A stretch of 64,000 nt of DNA from Hanamia caeni (GTDB lineage Bacteria > Bacteroidota > Bacteroidia > Chitinophagales > Chitinophagaceae): contig NZ_RJJR01000006.1 of the NCBI RefSeq assembly GCF_003721595.1, positions 31,723 to 95,722 of the forward strand, in the 5' to 3' direction. Below, piece by piece: positions 25,825 through 34,856 of the stretch (position 1 is the first letter of the stretch; each line of letters begins with the position of its first letter). The notes under the pieces are model-generated. The model saw only the letters and a program-made list of their open reading frames with translations, was not told the DNA's origin and did not search any database. A program made the translations under genes and the position numbers.

Positions 25825-26321
25825 GTGTACAATTTTCACAGGAAAAATTAGACAAGGTAAATGAGCTAAAAAGCCATTACCCTGAGGGAAAACATAAAAG
25901 TGCTCTTATTGAAGTTTTGCACATGGCACAGGAAGAATATGGATGGCTGGATGTAAATACGATGGATTATGTGGCATCGCTGCTAAACCTTCAGCCCATC
26001 GAAGTTTATGAAGTTGCGTCTTTTTATACTATGTTTAATCTTACGCCTGTCGGCAAATATACTTTTGAAGTGTGCCAAACAGGGCCGTGCATGCTTCGTG
26101 GAAGCGACCAGATAATTGATTATATAAAAAAGAAACTTGACATAGGGGTTGGCGAAACTACAAAAGACGGAATGTTCACCTTAAAAACTGTAGAATGCCT
26201 TGGCGCCTGCGGCTATGCACCTATGATGCAGATGGGGAAATATTATAAAGAACACCTTACGCCTGAAAGAATTGACCAGATAGTTGAGGAATGCAGAAAA
26301 AACAGTGAAAGAAATAATTAA
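25821..26321 (+). CDS. nuoE: NADH-quinone oxidoreductase subunit E
   Basis: A 166-residue 24-kDa-type subunit with a thioredoxin-like fold that binds the 2Fe-2S cluster N1a. The four ligand cysteines are in CQTGPCMLRG and ECLGACGYAP. ALIEVLHMAQEEYGWL is the helical N-terminus. It starts within the stop codon of the inserted nucleotidyltransferase gene and is followed by nuoF after 17 bp. Confidence 0.97.
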   Translation: MSVQFSQEKLDKVNELKSHYPEGKHKSALIEVLHMAQEEYGWLDVNTMDYVASLLNLQPIEVYEVASFYTMFNLTPVGKYTFEVCQTGPCMLRGSDQIIDYIKKKLDIGVGETTKDGMFTLKTVECLGACGYAPMMQMGKYYKEHLTPERIDQIVEECRKNSERNN

Positions 26322-26338
26322 CAGGAAATAATTTTTGT

Positions 26339-27685
26339 ATGAAAAAATTATTATTAGATAAAATTGATATTCCGGGTATAAAGGGCTTTGATGTATATCG
26401 TCGTGAAGGAGGTTATCAAAGTGTGGAAAAAGCATTAAAAATGCAAACAGGCGATATTGTTGAGGAAGTCAAAAAAAGCGGCCTTCGCGGAAGGGGGGGA
26501 GCAGGATTTCCGACCGGGTTAAAGTGGAGCTTCCTGGCAAAACCTGAAGGCGTTCCACGGTATCTTGTTTGCAATGCGGATGAGAGTGAACCCGGCACTT
26601 TTAAGGATCGATTTCTGATGGAATTTATCCCCCACTTGCTAATTGAGGGTATGATTGTCTCATCTTATGCGCTCGGAAGCAATATTTCTTACATATACAT
26701 CCGGGGCGAATATGACTGGGTGGCTGATATTTTACAGCAAGCGATTGAAGAAGCCAAACAAAACGGATTCTTAGGGAAGAATATTTTGGGTAGCGGTTTT
26801 GATTGTACCATCTACCTGTACCGGGGCGCAGGAGCTTATATATGCGGAGAAGAAACAGCTCTTTTGGAAAGCCTGGAAGGAAAAAGAGGACTTCCCAGGA
26901 TCAAACCGCCCTTTCCGGCAATTAAAGGCGTATGGGGATGCCCCACTGTAGTTAATAATGTGGAAACAATTTGTGCGGTGGTGCCAATTATCAATGATGG
27001 CGGAGAAGCCTATTCAAAAATCGGTGTTGGAAAATCTACCGGGACAAAATTAATTTCGGCATGCGGCAATATTAACAAGCCAGGTGTGTATGAAATTGAT
27101 ATGACCATCACTGTTGAAGAATTTATCTACAGCGATGAATATTGCGGGGGCATTGCCAATGGAAAAAGATTGAAAGCGTGCATACCCGGAGGATCATCAG
27201 TGCCTATTTTACCTGCAAATCTGTTATTGAAAACGGCTAAAGGCGAGCCGCGGCTCATGAATTACGAAAGCCTTGCAGATGGAGGCTTTATAACAGGAAG
27301 TTCGATGGGTTCGGGAGGATTTATTGTTCTGGATGAAGACCAATGTATCGTTCGCCATACTTATACTATTTCAAGATTTTATCACCATGAAAGTTGTGGA
27401 CAATGCTCGCCTTGCCGCGAAGGAACCGGGTGGCTGGAAAAGATTTTTTATAATATTGAGCATGGCAGAGGCAAAATGAAGGATATAGATTTGCTTTGGG
27501 ATGTGCAGAGAAGGATAGAAGGAAATACAATTTGCCCGTTTGGAGACGCAGCGGCATGGCCCGTTGCAGCCTCTATCAGGCATTTCAGAGATGAGTTTGA
27601 ATGGCATATTTTAAACCCTGAAGAGTGTTTGGTTAGAAATTATGGATTGGCGCATTATGCCGATCCGTTGGAAGTGCCTGCGTAA
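26339..27685 (+). CDS. nuoF: NADH-quinone oxidoreductase subunit F
   Basis: A 448-residue 51-kDa-type subunit that binds NADH, FMN and cluster N3, the electron entry point of complex I. GLRGRGGAGFPTGLKW is the NADH/FMN glycine-rich loop, CNADESEPGTFKDR the FMN site, and ESCGQCSPCREGTGWL with NTICPFGDAAAWP supplies the 4Fe-4S ligands. It has normal length and is followed by an inserted MNT/HEPN module before nuoG. Confidence 0.97.
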   Translation: MKKLLLDKIDIPGIKGFDVYRREGGYQSVEKALKMQTGDIVEEVKKSGLRGRGGAGFPTGLKWSFLAKPEGVPRYLVCNADESEPGTFKDRFLMEFIPHLLIEGMIVSSYALGSNISYIYIRGEYDWVADILQQAIEEAKQNGFLGKNILGSGFDCTIYLYRGAGAYICGEETALLESLEGKRGLPRIKPPFPAIKGVWGCPTVVNNVETICAVVPIINDGGEAYSKIGVGKSTGTKLISACGNINKPGVYEIDMTITVEEFIYSDEYCGGIANGKRLKACIPGGSSVPILPANLLLKTAKGEPRLMNYESLADGGFITGSSMGSGGFIVLDEDQCIVRHTYTISRFYHHESCGQCSPCREGTGWLEKIFYNIEHGRGKMKDIDLLWDVQRRIEGNTICPFGDAAAWPVAASIRHFRDEFEWHILNPEECLVRNYGLAHYADPLEVPA

Positions 27686-27694
27686 ACAATTTTT

Positions 27695-28024
27695 ATGGTA
27701 ACAGAAAAACAAATGAAACTTTTGGTTAACACTATTGTAAAGGAAATTAATCCAAATAAGGTAGTATTGTTTGGAAGTTATGCAGCCAATAAACAAACGA
27801 AGGATAGTGATGTAGATTTAATTGTTGTAATAGATACAGATTTAGAAGAAGGAGAACGAAAGAATAAAGTTTGTTCACTCAATTTACTTACAGCAACTGA
27901 TGAGTTGTTGTTCCCAAAAGATCTGTTTATTTATTCAGAAAAAGAATTTCAAAAATTGAAAAATAATTCCCAATCATTTTTATATGGAGCTTTAAAACAA
28001 TCGAGGAGTTTATATGTCAGATAG
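27695..28024 (+). CDS. MNT-type nucleotidyltransferase of a HEPN/MNT pair
   Basis: A 109-residue minimal nucleotidyltransferase. The signature GSYAANKQTKDSDVDLIVVI has GS-X9-DxD spacing. MNT proteins usually serve as antitoxins that neutralise a HEPN ribonuclease toxin, in some cases by adding nucleotides to it. The stop overlaps the start of the adjacent HEPN gene by 11 bp, as in intact pairs, but that HEPN gene is broken. The gene begins 9 bp after the nuoF stop. Confidence 0.85.
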   Translation: MVTEKQMKLLVNTIVKEINPNKVVLFGSYAANKQTKDSDVDLIVVIDTDLEEGERKNKVCSLNLLTATDELLFPKDLFIYSEKEFQKLKNNSQSFLYGALKQSRSLYVR

Positions 28025-28399
28025 CAACGATTACAAGCATTGGATAAAGTATGCGGCAAATGACATTGCAGAGGCCAATGACTTGCATTTGCATAAAGAA
28101 TATGTTTTCCACGCTGTTGTAATCCATTGCCAGCAATCTGTAGAAAAATATTTGAAAGCATTTAACAATAGTAAAATCATTTAGACACATGATTTACTTA
28201 TTTTATGTAAATTATGTGAAAAATAGATGAAGATTTCGCAGGCTTTAAGCCTGATTTAAATTCACTGAGCGTAGATTATCGGGAAAGCCGTTATCCGGGT
28301 GATTTTGAAGATGAGACTTTAGAAAATGCTAAAGATGCATTGCAAACTGCATTAAAATTTGAAAAATTTATTTTGCCAAAATTTGGGTTAAAAAATTAA
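28014..28399 (+). pseudogene. HEPN-domain gene, inactivated by a stop and a frameshift
   Basis: From the ATG at 28014 the frame reads a HEPN start (WIKYAANDIAEAND, then CQQSVEKYLKAF) to a TAG at 28182-28184. After it the same frame continues with THDLLILCKLCEK to a second TAG at 28224. Inserting one base in the A5 run at 28219-28223 restores KIDEDFAGF and the typical C-terminus SRYPGDFEDE to LPKFGLKN, ending in TAA at 28397-28399. So one nonsense change and one single-base deletion separate this from a full 128-residue HEPN protein of the PF05168 type. A sequencing error could explain the frameshift but less easily the stop. It ends 4 bp before nuoG. Confidence 0.85.
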
Positions 28400-28403
28400 A
28401 AAA

Positions 28404-29579
28404 ATGGCTGACGAACAAAAACCGGAATTATTTAAAATAACGATAGATGGCATCACCATAGAAGTTCCTAAAGGGACCACTATTTTAAATGCTGCGCGCA
28501 AAATCGGCCCTTCCGTGGCACCGCCCACGATGTGCTATTACAGTTCATTAGAAGGGAGCGGGGGTAAATGCCGGACATGCCTGGTAGAAGTTGCTGCGGG
28601 TTCCACCAAAGACCCACGACCAATGCCAAAATTGGTAGCTTCATGCAGGACAGAGGTGATGGACGGAATGATAGTGAAAAATGTGACCAGCGAAAAAGCG
28701 CTCGATGCAAGAAAGGGCATTGTAGAATATTTATTAATCAACCATCCGTTGGATTGCCCTATTTGCGACCAGGCGGGAGAATGTCCTTTGCAGGATTTAA
28801 GTTACGACCATGGAATTGTGGGAACCAGGTATGAATTTAAGAGAAGAACCTTTGTGAGGGAAGATATTGGTCCATATATCCAGCTTCACATGACTCGCTG
28901 CATATTATGCTATCGCTGCCTGATGGTAGCTGACCAAATCACCGACTCAAGAAGTCATGGTATTTTATTACGGGGCGACTCTTCAGAAATTTCCACTTAT
29001 ATTTCTAAAGCTATTGAAAATGATTTCAGCGGAAATGTAATTGATGTTTGCCCGGTTGGGGCACTCACTGACCGCACTGCCAGGTTTAAAAACAGGATAT
29101 GGTTTTTGAAACCCATGGATGCGCATCGGGATTGCGATAAATGTTGCGGCAAGGTTACTTTGTGGCGACGTGGCGAAGAAGTTTTTAAAGTTACCACGCG
29201 TATGGATCCCTGGGGCGAGGTTCAACGCTACGATGGCAAGCCGGGATGGATATGCAACACATGCCGTTTTGAAAAGAAAAAAACTTCTGATTGGGTAATT
29301 GAAGGCCCTACCAAAGTGAAGAGGCATTCTGTTATATCAACAAACCATTACGTTAAAAAACAAGTACCGCCCGACCCTTTAAATAAAGTACTTTTTGGAA
29401 GAAGCCCTATGTTATTAATGGATATTAAGAACATTAGCCAGGTGAATCCTTCTGATATTAAACTCAGCCTTTTGCCAGGGCCTGCTACCTCCACGACATT
29501 TATTGAAAAGGACATCGAAAAGGAAATAGAAGAAACCCCGGCTGAAAGATTAGCAATTAATGATCACAAAAAACCATAA
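28404..29579 (+). CDS. nuoG: NADH-quinone oxidoreductase subunit G, short form
   Basis: A 391-residue subunit, much shorter than the roughly 900 residues of E. coli. The 2Fe-2S cluster N1b site is CYYSSLEGSGGKCRTC with a later cysteine; HPLDCPICDQAGECPLQD binds N5; TRCILCYRCLMVA with CPVGAL binds N4. A remnant of the Fe4S4 domain follows (CDKCC, and WICNTCRF) and the large molybdopterin-fold domain is missing. Short NuoG proteins occur in Bacteroidota, so this is probably functional. The C-terminal tail of about 90 residues is unconserved by eye. Confidence 0.94.
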   Translation: MADEQKPELFKITIDGITIEVPKGTTILNAARKIGPSVAPPTMCYYSSLEGSGGKCRTCLVEVAAGSTKDPRPMPKLVASCRTEVMDGMIVKNVTSEKALDARKGIVEYLLINHPLDCPICDQAGECPLQDLSYDHGIVGTRYEFKRRTFVREDIGPYIQLHMTRCILCYRCLMVADQITDSRSHGILLRGDSSEISTYISKAIENDFSGNVIDVCPVGALTDRTARFKNRIWFLKPMDAHRDCDKCCGKVTLWRRGEEVFKVTTRMDPWGEVQRYDGKPGWICNTCRFEKKKTSDWVIEGPTKVKRHSVISTNHYVKKQVPPDPLNKVLFGRSPMLLMDIKNISQVNPSDIKLSLLPGPATSTTFIEKDIEKEIEETPAERLAINDHKKP

Positions 29580-29597
29580 TTAAATAAGTTTCGCAAT

Positions 29598-30677
29598 ATG
29601 TATTACAACCATATATTTCTCAGCATTGATTGGGCATTATTTATTGAGAAGCTTGTTTTAATTGTAATTGTTGTAAGTGTATCTCTTGTAGTTGCTATGT
29701 ACTCTACTTACGCCGAAAGAAAGGTGGCAGCTTTTATGCAGGATAGGAGAGGCCCTAACAGGGCTGGCCCATTCGGGATATTACAGCCTTTGGCTGACGG
29801 TATGAAACTTTTTTTTAAGGAAGAAATTGTACCCAGCTTTTCTTCCAAATTCCTGTTTATCCTTGGGCCCATTCTTGCGATGCTTACGGCTATCATGGTA
29901 AGTGCAGTGATTCCGTGGGGAAATTATATGCATATTTTGGGGCGCAATGTTTCTCTGCAGATAGCGGATATCAACATTGGCATCCTGTATATTTTTGGGG
30001 TTTTAAGTCTTGGTGTGTATGGAATTATGATTGGTGGATGGGCAAGTAATAACAAGTTTTCATTATTAGGTGCTATGCGCGCTGCCTCTCAAATAATTAG
30101 CTACGAACTGGCTCTTGGAATTGCGCTGATAGCCTTACTATTGCTGACCGGAACGCTTAACCTCGGAGAAATGGTTCATCAACAAAAAGATGGCACTTGG
30201 AATATTTTTAAACAACCTCTTGGTTTCCTGATTTTTTTGATTTGCGCCTTTGCAGAAACCAACCGCACTCCCTTTGATTTGCCGGAAGCGGAAAATGAGT
30301 TAATGGGCGGTTATCATGCAGAATATTCCTCCATGAAGCTGGGATTTTATTTGTTTGCAGAATACGTAAACATGTTCCTGAGCGGTGCAGTGATGACGAC
30401 ACTTTATTTTGGTGGATATGATATCCCGTTTTTTAATGATGCACATTTGATGCAAACCCTTGGTGCAAATTGGCTCGCGATTATCCAGGGAATTGTTTTG
30501 TTTATCAAAATATCATTGTTTATATTTCTATTTATGTGGGTACGATGGACAGTTCCAAGATTCAGGTACGACCAGTTAATGAACCTTGGCTGGAAAATAT
30601 TGCTGCCTTTATCAATCTTAAATATGTTGGTAACGGGCGCATTAATTTTATTAAAACAAAATCACTGGCATTTTTAA
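29598..30677 (+). CDS. nuoH: NADH-quinone oxidoreductase subunit H
   Basis: A 359-residue membrane subunit with about eight helices that connects the peripheral arm to the proton channel. YAERKVAAFMQDRRGPNRAGPFG is the conserved first loop, and AETNRTPFDLPEAENELMGGY is the quinone-channel loop with its acidic residues. RWTVPRFRYDQLM closes the conserved part. It lies 18 bp after nuoG. Confidence 0.97.
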   Translation: MYYNHIFLSIDWALFIEKLVLIVIVVSVSLVVAMYSTYAERKVAAFMQDRRGPNRAGPFGILQPLADGMKLFFKEEIVPSFSSKFLFILGPILAMLTAIMVSAVIPWGNYMHILGRNVSLQIADINIGILYIFGVLSLGVYGIMIGGWASNNKFSLLGAMRAASQIISYELALGIALIALLLLTGTLNLGEMVHQQKDGTWNIFKQPLGFLIFLICAFAETNRTPFDLPEAENELMGGYHAEYSSMKLGFYLFAEYVNMFLSGAVMTTLYFGGYDIPFFNDAHLMQTLGANWLAIIQGIVLFIKISLFIFLFMWVRWTVPRFRYDQLMNLGWKILLPLSILNMLVTGALILLKQNHWHF

Positions 30678-30734
30678 AACTTAACGATACTTTTGCAGCA
30701 GGTGTGGTGATTTTGAAGGAAAAATATTATTAAA

Positions 30735-31301
30735 ATGGAAGCACTAACTAACAGATTAAAACCGGTAGACAGACATAAAATGAGTCTTTGGGAGCGCATT
30801 TATTTGCCGGCCGTTTTTAAAGGAATGGTGATTACACTGAGGCATTTTTTTAAAAGAAAAGCTACTATCAGTTACCCGGAGCAGGTAAGGCCATTTAGCC
30901 CGGTATTTAGAGGGTTGCAAATTTTAAACAGGGATGAAGAAGGGCGCGAAAACTGTACTGCATGTGGCTTGTGTGCGTTAGCCTGCCCCGCAGAAGCAAT
31001 CACTATGGAATGTGCTGAAAGAAAGCCGGGAGAGGAGCATTTATACCGCGAAGAAAAATATGCGGCTAAGTATGAAATCAATATGCTAAGATGCATTTTT
31101 TGCGGGTTGTGTGAAGAGGCGTGTCCGAAAGATGCGGTGTATTTAACTGAGACTTTTGCACCTTCTAACTATAATAGAAACGGCTTTATTTACGGTAAGG
31201 AAGATTTATTAATACCCGATCCTAAAACAGATCCGGAAGGATTTGCAAAAGCAAGAGGAAGCAGAATTAATAATCCGCAGGGACATGGTAACGAACGGTA
31301 A
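30735..31301 (+). CDS. nuoI: NADH-quinone oxidoreductase subunit I
   Basis: A 188-residue subunit with two 4Fe-4S motifs, CTACGLCALACPAEAI and CIFCGLCEEACPKDAV, holding clusters N6a and N6b that pass electrons toward NuoB. The start is supported by position after nuoH (57 bp) and an ATG at 30735. A 181-bp gap without a gene follows before nuoJ; it holds a weak hairpin near 31447-31467 but no clear promoter. Confidence 0.97.
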   Translation: MEALTNRLKPVDRHKMSLWERIYLPAVFKGMVITLRHFFKRKATISYPEQVRPFSPVFRGLQILNRDEEGRENCTACGLCALACPAEAITMECAERKPGEEHLYREEKYAAKYEINMLRCIFCGLCEEACPKDAVYLTETFAPSNYNRNGFIYGKEDLLIPDPKTDPEGFAKARGSRINNPQGHGNER

Positions 31302-31482
31302 TATAATCAGATGGAAATTGAAATTTTGATTTCTTAGCTCAGGGTGGTACCAAATAAAAACAGTAAACCTATAAAAAAGTAAATTTTTTATTTTGTTCCA
31401 ATCATTGATGTGAAATAAAATAAAACCAGCCAATAAATTGAATTACCATTGCTTTTTTAGAAGGCAATAAGAAAATTGATAA

Positions 31483-32001
31483 ATGGAAATTACTAAAATT
31501 CTCTTCTGGTTCCTCACAGCTTTAGCTGTAAGTGGCGCTATTGGAGTAGTTGCCTGCAAAAATCCAATATACAGCGTATTGTCGCTTATCATAGTCTTTT
31601 TTGCTATTTCAGGCCATTACATTCTGATGAATGCACAGTTCCTCGCGATCGTAAATATTATAGTCTATGCAGGAGCTATCATGGTATTGTTTCTCTTTGT
31701 TATTATGATGATTAATTTGAACGCTGAGACCGAGCCTGTCAAAAATGTCTATTTGAAAATGGCCGGTGTCATTTCAGGCCTTACCCTAATGATTGTTTTG
31801 GTAGCAGCACTGGCCCATTCTGAAAATGTAAATATCGTGATGAAGCAAGGCACAGGTATTGGCCTCACTGAAAATTTGGGGAAAACCCTTTTTAATAATT
31901 ATGTGGTTCCTTTCGAAATAAGTAGCGTATTGTTTTTGAGCGCAATCGTAGGAGCAATATTAATTGGTAAAAAGGACGCAGTAAAACAAAAAAAGGCATG
32001 A
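31483..32001 (+). CDS. nuoJ: NADH-quinone oxidoreductase subunit J
   Basis: A 172-residue membrane subunit with five helices. FAISGHYILMNAQFLAIVNIIVYAGAIMVLFLFVIMM is too long to quote further but holds the family signature, with YAGAIMVLFLF as its core, the conserved pi-bulge region. The C-terminal charged tail overlaps the next gene: the ATGA at 31998 is both start and stop. A secreted protein gene follows where nuoK would normally be. Confidence 0.96.
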   Translation: MEITKILFWFLTALAVSGAIGVVACKNPIYSVLSLIIVFFAISGHYILMNAQFLAIVNIIVYAGAIMVLFLFVIMMINLNAETEPVKNVYLKMAGVISGLTLMIVLVAALAHSENVNIVMKQGTGIGLTENLGKTLFNNYVVPFEISSVLFLSAIVGAILIGKKDAVKQKKA

Positions 32002-32531
32002 GCACAAGGCTAATCGTTTTATTTCTGTTTTCAGCTTTGTTGTTTGGTTCAAAATCATTTGCACAAATTGATCTCAACAATCTAGATTTGAAAGATTTAA
32101 TCGGAAAGGTAGTTCATGTTCAAAAAGGGTTTGCTCCCAAATTTTCACTTGGTAAAACCCCGATTGAAAAAATAGCTAAAGTGCAGGAAATCCTTGGATT
32201 AAAGCAAAATGAGGAGGTGAACCGGCTCTTTAAAACTTTTAAAACAGGACGTACTATTTACAAAGTGGCGGCCTATGCGGGCGGAGCAATCGCAGTATAC
32301 AGCCTTGCAAGTAAACTGGACAATTCAGTAAAATCAAATGATTATAACGGCGCACTTTATTCAGGAATTTCAGCAATTGGGACAGGGCTGATAATTAAAT
32401 TTTTGACGAAAGGCGCATCCTATAAAGCTGTAGACATTTTTAACGGTATTGCCGTAAAAAAAATAAGAGATATTTTTTCAATCGGACCGGCAAGCAATAA
32501 CATGGGTGTTGGTTTGTATGTAAAACTGTAA
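31998..32531 (+). CDS. Secreted protein of unknown function inserted between nuoJ and nuoK
   Basis: A 177-residue protein with a signal peptide (cleavage near KSFAQI) followed by a mostly hydrophilic part and one or two moderately hydrophobic, glycine-rich segments (about residues 92-104 and 120-137). No family is recognised. It overlaps nuoJ by 4 bp and ends 2 bp before nuoK, so it must be made with the complex I subunits. It could be an assembly or accessory factor, but that is inference from position alone. Confidence 0.7.
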   Translation: MSTRLIVLFLFSALLFGSKSFAQIDLNNLDLKDLIGKVVHVQKGFAPKFSLGKTPIEKIAKVQEILGLKQNEEVNRLFKTFKTGRTIYKVAAYAGGAIAVYSLASKLDNSVKSNDYNGALYSGISAIGTGLIIKFLTKGASYKAVDIFNGIAVKKIRDIFSIGPASNNMGVGLYVKL

Positions 32532-32533
32532 TT

Positions 32534-32863
32534 ATGGAAATTAAGTGGTATATATTTTTATCAGCCATTCTTTTTTGCATCGGCATTATTGGTGCATTAA
32601 CGAGGCGCAATTCCATTATTGTTTTTATGTGTATAGAATTAATGTTGAATTCGGTAAATCTGTTACTGGTGGCATTTTCAAAAATGCACATGGCCGTTCC
32701 TAACGCATTTGGGGCCTCTATGGCCTCAAGCGCACAAATTTTTGTATTCTTCATTATGATATTGGCAGCCGCGGAAGTGAGTGTAGGCCTGGCTATAATT
32801 GTTATGCTATTTAGAAATACGCGGTCTATCGATATTAATTTTTTAAACAGGTTAAAAAACTAA
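32534..32863 (+). CDS. nuoK: NADH-quinone oxidoreductase subunit K
   Basis: A 109-residue three-helix antiporter-like subunit, homologous to MrpC. The two membrane glutamates are visible in [15 protein letters not shown] and in [16 protein letters not shown]. The length is typical. It starts 2 bp after the inserted secreted-protein gene, and 65 bp separate it from nuoL. Confidence 0.97.
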   Translation: MEIKWYIFLSAILFCIGIIGALTRRNSIIVFMCIELMLNSVNLLLVAFSKMHMAVPNAFGASMASSAQIFVFFIMILAAAEVSVGLAIIVMLFRNTRSIDINFLNRLKN

Positions 32864-32928
32864 AATTAGTTTGCATATCGCTGAAGCGAAAAATATTTTT
32901 AATTTTTAAATGCTGGTGCAGTTGGTTT

Positions 32929-34851
32929 ATGGATGCAATTCAACTTATTTATTTAGTACCTCTTCTTCCGCTTCTCGGGTGCCTTATTACCGGCCTTGGA
33001 AGAAATGTATTGCCAAAGTCAGTTACGGGTTTTATTGGCAGCCTTGTGATTTTCATTTCCTTCTGCCTCAGCATTTGGGTTTTTTCTGCTGTTTCTGTAG
33101 AAGGATTTACTCCCAAAAACATTTCCTATTTTACGTTTATCAGTGTAGCCAAATTGCATATTCCGTTTGAATTTGATGTAGATCAGCTAACCGCAATTTT
33201 TCTTCTGATCATTACAGGGGTTGGCTTTTTAATTCATGTTTATTCCATTTCCTACATGAAAGACGAAACCCAATCAGGCTTTGGAAGATATTTTTCTTTC
33301 CTAAACTTATTTGTGTTTGCAATGCTTATCCTGGTTTTGGGTGGCAACTATGTAATAATGTACATCGGTTGGGAGGGCGTAGCGCTGGCATCCTACCTCC
33401 TGATTGGATATTGGTTTAAAGACCATGACAACAACAATGCAGGAAGAAAGGCTTTTATAATGAACCGGGTTGGTGATATGGGTTTTTTGCTCGCCATATT
33501 TTGGCTGGTTTCAATATTCGGTACAGTATCCTATCACGATTTATATAATCCTGAAAATGGATTTATCTCAGGCTTATCCACTGTCAATTCTCCGGAAATC
33601 GTGGGTATCTCTTTATTATTCTTTATAGGGGCTATTGGCAAAAGCGCACAAATACCTTTATACACCTGGCTGCCGGATGCCATGGCAGGACCAACGCCTG
33701 TCTCTGCTTTGATTCATGCTGCTACCATGGTAACCGCCGGAATTTATATGATTGCAAGAAGCAATATTTTATACGCACTTGCCCCAACCACCATGGGTGT
33801 GGTTGCCGGTATTGGGTTAGCCACTGCCATCTTCGCTGCAATTATCGCTCTTAAGCAAAATGATATTAAAAAGGTTTTGGCATACTCTACTGTAAGCCAG
33901 TTGGGATATATGTTTTTAGGCTTAGGAGTTGGCGCATTTTCAGCGTCCGTTTTCCACGTGATGACACATGCATTCTTCAAAGCGCTTTTATTTCTCGCAG
34001 CAGGTTCAGTTATTCACGCTATGAGTGGCGAACAAGATATCACAAAGATGGGAGGCTTAGGCAAAAGGATGAAAATTACCTATGTCACATTTTTTATCGC
34101 CTGCCTTGCCATTGCGGGTATACCGCCTTTTGCAGGATTCTTTTCTAAAGATGAAATCTTAGCTGCTGCATATTCCCAAAATCCTGTATTGTATATCCTG
34201 GGCGTTGCAGGTTCTTTGCTCACGGCTTTTTATATGTTCCGATTGTTAGCAATGACTTTTAAGGGGAAATTCAGGGGAACCGAAGAACAGGAACATCACA
34301 TTCATGAAAGTCCTCCTACCATGACGGTGCCTTTAATTATTCTTGCTGTTCTTTCCGCTATAGGCGGCTTTCTTGGAATTCCACAGAGTTTTGTAAAGGA
34401 TGGAAATGTGATTAATAATTTTCTTTCACCAGTTTTTGAGCAATCCAAAAAATATGTTTCTGTAGCTGAATTGCCACATCAAACTGAATGGATTTTATTG
34501 GTCGTTTCTTCGGTATTGGTCATCATTGTTTCCATTTGGGCATATAATAAATTCAAAAATTATTTAACTCCTGCTCCTGAAAGTGGGTTGGGAAAAATCA
34601 TCAGCAGCAAATTTTATGTGGATGAGATTTATGATGCAGTTTTCGTGCGGCCTTATCATTCGCTGTCAGCCTTTTTAAACAATATTTTTGATAAAAAAGG
34701 AATTGATGGCATTGTGAACGGCGTCGGCAAATCAGTTAATTATGGAAGCCGTCAGCTAAGGTTATTGCAAAGCGGCCAGGTTGGTTCCTATCTTCTGTTA
34801 ATGGTAATCGGTTTATTGATCTTTTTTATTATTCAATTGTTTACAAAATAA
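32929..34851 (+). CDS. nuoL: NADH-quinone oxidoreductase subunit L
   Basis: A 640-residue antiporter-like proton-pumping subunit with about 16 helices. GWEGVALASYLLIGYWF, YTWLPDAMAGPTPVSALIHAATMVTAG in part, and AYSTVSQLGYM are the family landmarks; the glutamate in GWEG and lysines in the central channel are present. The C-terminal lateral helix region runs to residue 640. An overlapping open frame from 32910 is a shadow. Confidence 0.97.
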   Translation: MDAIQLIYLVPLLPLLGCLITGLGRNVLPKSVTGFIGSLVIFISFCLSIWVFSAVSVEGFTPKNISYFTFISVAKLHIPFEFDVDQLTAIFLLIITGVGFLIHVYSISYMKDETQSGFGRYFSFLNLFVFAMLILVLGGNYVIMYIGWEGVALASYLLIGYWFKDHDNNNAGRKAFIMNRVGDMGFLLAIFWLVSIFGTVSYHDLYNPENGFISGLSTVNSPEIVGISLLFFIGAIGKSAQIPLYTWLPDAMAGPTPVSALIHAATMVTAGIYMIARSNILYALAPTTMGVVAGIGLATAIFAAIIALKQNDIKKVLAYSTVSQLGYMFLGLGVGAFSASVFHVMTHAFFKALLFLAAGSVIHAMSGEQDITKMGGLGKRMKITYVTFFIACLAIAGIPPFAGFFSKDEILAAAYSQNPVLYILGVAGSLLTAFYMFRLLAMTFKGKFRGTEEQEHHIHESPPTMTVPLIILAVLSAIGGFLGIPQSFVKDGNVINNFLSPVFEQSKKYVSVAELPHQTEWILLVVSSVLVIIVSIWAYNKFKNYLTPAPESGLGKIISSKFYVDEIYDAVFVRPYHSLSAFLNNIFDKKGIDGIVNGVGKSVNYGSRQLRLLQSGQVGSYLLLMVIGLLIFFIIQLFTK

Positions 34852-34856
34852 TATTG

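Noticed and set aside
30470..30733. Open frame over the end of nuoH
   Set aside because: It mostly overlaps nuoH in another frame, and the protein shows no family features.
32910..33170. Open frame overlapping the nuoL start
   Set aside because: It is out of frame with nuoL, which matches the family along its whole length.
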